A stretch of DNA of 5,757 nucleotides, from assembly GCA_035515515.1 (NCBI GenBank), contig DATJBC010000050.1:1-5757 (forward strand), in the 5' to 3' direction. Every line of letters starts with the position of its first letter. The first letter of the stretch is position 1. Source of the DNA: DATJBC01 sp035515515. Its GTDB lineage: Bacteria; Actinomycetota; Acidimicrobiia; Acidimicrobiales; UBA8190. This document shows positions 5,476 through 5,757 of this stretch, piece by piece. Under the pieces are notes generated by a model. That model saw only the letters and a program-made list of their open reading frames with translations. It did not search any database and had not been told where the DNA came from. A program made the position numbers and the translations under genes.

Positions 5476-5757
5476 TCAGTCCACCGACGGGGTGGTGGTG
5501 ACGACGGTGTTGGCCCAGGGGTAGTCGGGCTTGCCGCTCGGGGAGCGCTCGATCTTGTCGACGGCGTGCAGCTGGCGGGGGACCTTGTACCCGGCGATGT
5601 GGGGACGGCAGTGCTCCTGCACGGCCTCCAGCGTCGGGACGGGGCGCCCCGGACGGGGCTCGACGATGGCGGCCACCCGCTGGCCGAAGCGCTCGTCGGG
5701 CGCCCCCACCACGATGGCGTCCATCACGTCGGGGTGTGAGCGCACGATGGACTCGAC
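5476..5757 (-). CDS. Acyl-CoA synthetase, C-terminal domain (partial, cut by right edge)
   Basis: Only the last 93 residues are present; the frame is open to the window edge, so the true start lies outside. It is the mobile C-terminal AMP-binding domain: SHPDVMDAIVVGAPDERFGQ (7-26), then GYKVPRQLHAVDKIERSPSG and the catalytic lysine Lys76 in SGKPDY, which is used in the adenylation half-reaction. This ending is typical of FadD-type fatty-acid and related carboxylate-CoA ligases. It is distinct from the FadD17-like protein, which ends in TATGKVLVRAL plus a longer tail. It is the first visible gene of a minus-strand pair with the isochorismatase-like gene 28 bases downstream. Substrate cannot be inferred from this domain. 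Confidence 0.9.
   Translation of the reverse strand, partial: VESIVRSHPDVMDAIVVGAPDERFGQRVAAIVEPRPGRPVPTLEAVQEHCRPHIAGYKVPRQLHAVDKIERSPSGKPDYPWANTVVTTTPSVD

Overview
This window is very GC-rich, with third codon positions almost all G or C, GTG starts and dense coding. It fits a high-GC actinobacterium. The lipid-type gene set (FadD-like ligases, a luciferase-like oxidoreductase, a PIG-L deacetylase) resembles Acidimicrobiia or mycolic-acid actinobacteria, but the lineage is inferred from gene flavour only. No mobile element, CRISPR array, rRNA or tRNA gene was seen.

Layout. At the left edge, on the minus strand, lies a secreted trypsin-like serine protease whose frame is broken by an apparent one-base deletion near position 87. 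Its C-terminus is outside the window. Upstream of it on the same strand is a complete 554-residue acyl-CoA synthetase (696-2360) closely resembling mycobacterial FadD17, a ligase linked to steroid side-chain breakdown. A 146-base region (2361-2506) separates it from a divergent 375-residue LLM-class (luciferase-like) flavin oxidoreductase on the plus strand (2507-3634). That region holds a 14-base palindrome matching the published KstR operator pattern TnnAACnnGTTnnA. The palindrome overlaps the -35 element of a promoter-like pair for the oxidoreductase.

The oxidoreductase runs head-to-head into a minus-strand PIG-L/LmbE zinc deacetylase (3658-4461). Next comes a 365-base stretch without a convincing gene (4462-4826), containing two GC-rich hairpins near its right end. 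Last is a minus-strand pair: the C-terminal end of a second acyl-CoA synthetase (5476-5757, cut by the window edge), followed 28 bases later by an isochorismatase-fold protein (4827-5447) that appears to lack all three catalytic residues of its family.

How the genes may work together. The best-supported unit is the divergent fadD17-like/oxidoreductase pair sharing an operator-like site, suggesting co-regulated acyl or steroid side-chain metabolism. The right-hand ligase and isochorismatase-like gene look like one transcription unit. Nothing clearly links the protease or the PIG-L protein to either group. No wholly new multi-gene system is evident. The most interesting points are the KstR-like operator, the active-site-less isochorismatase relative and the protease frameshift.
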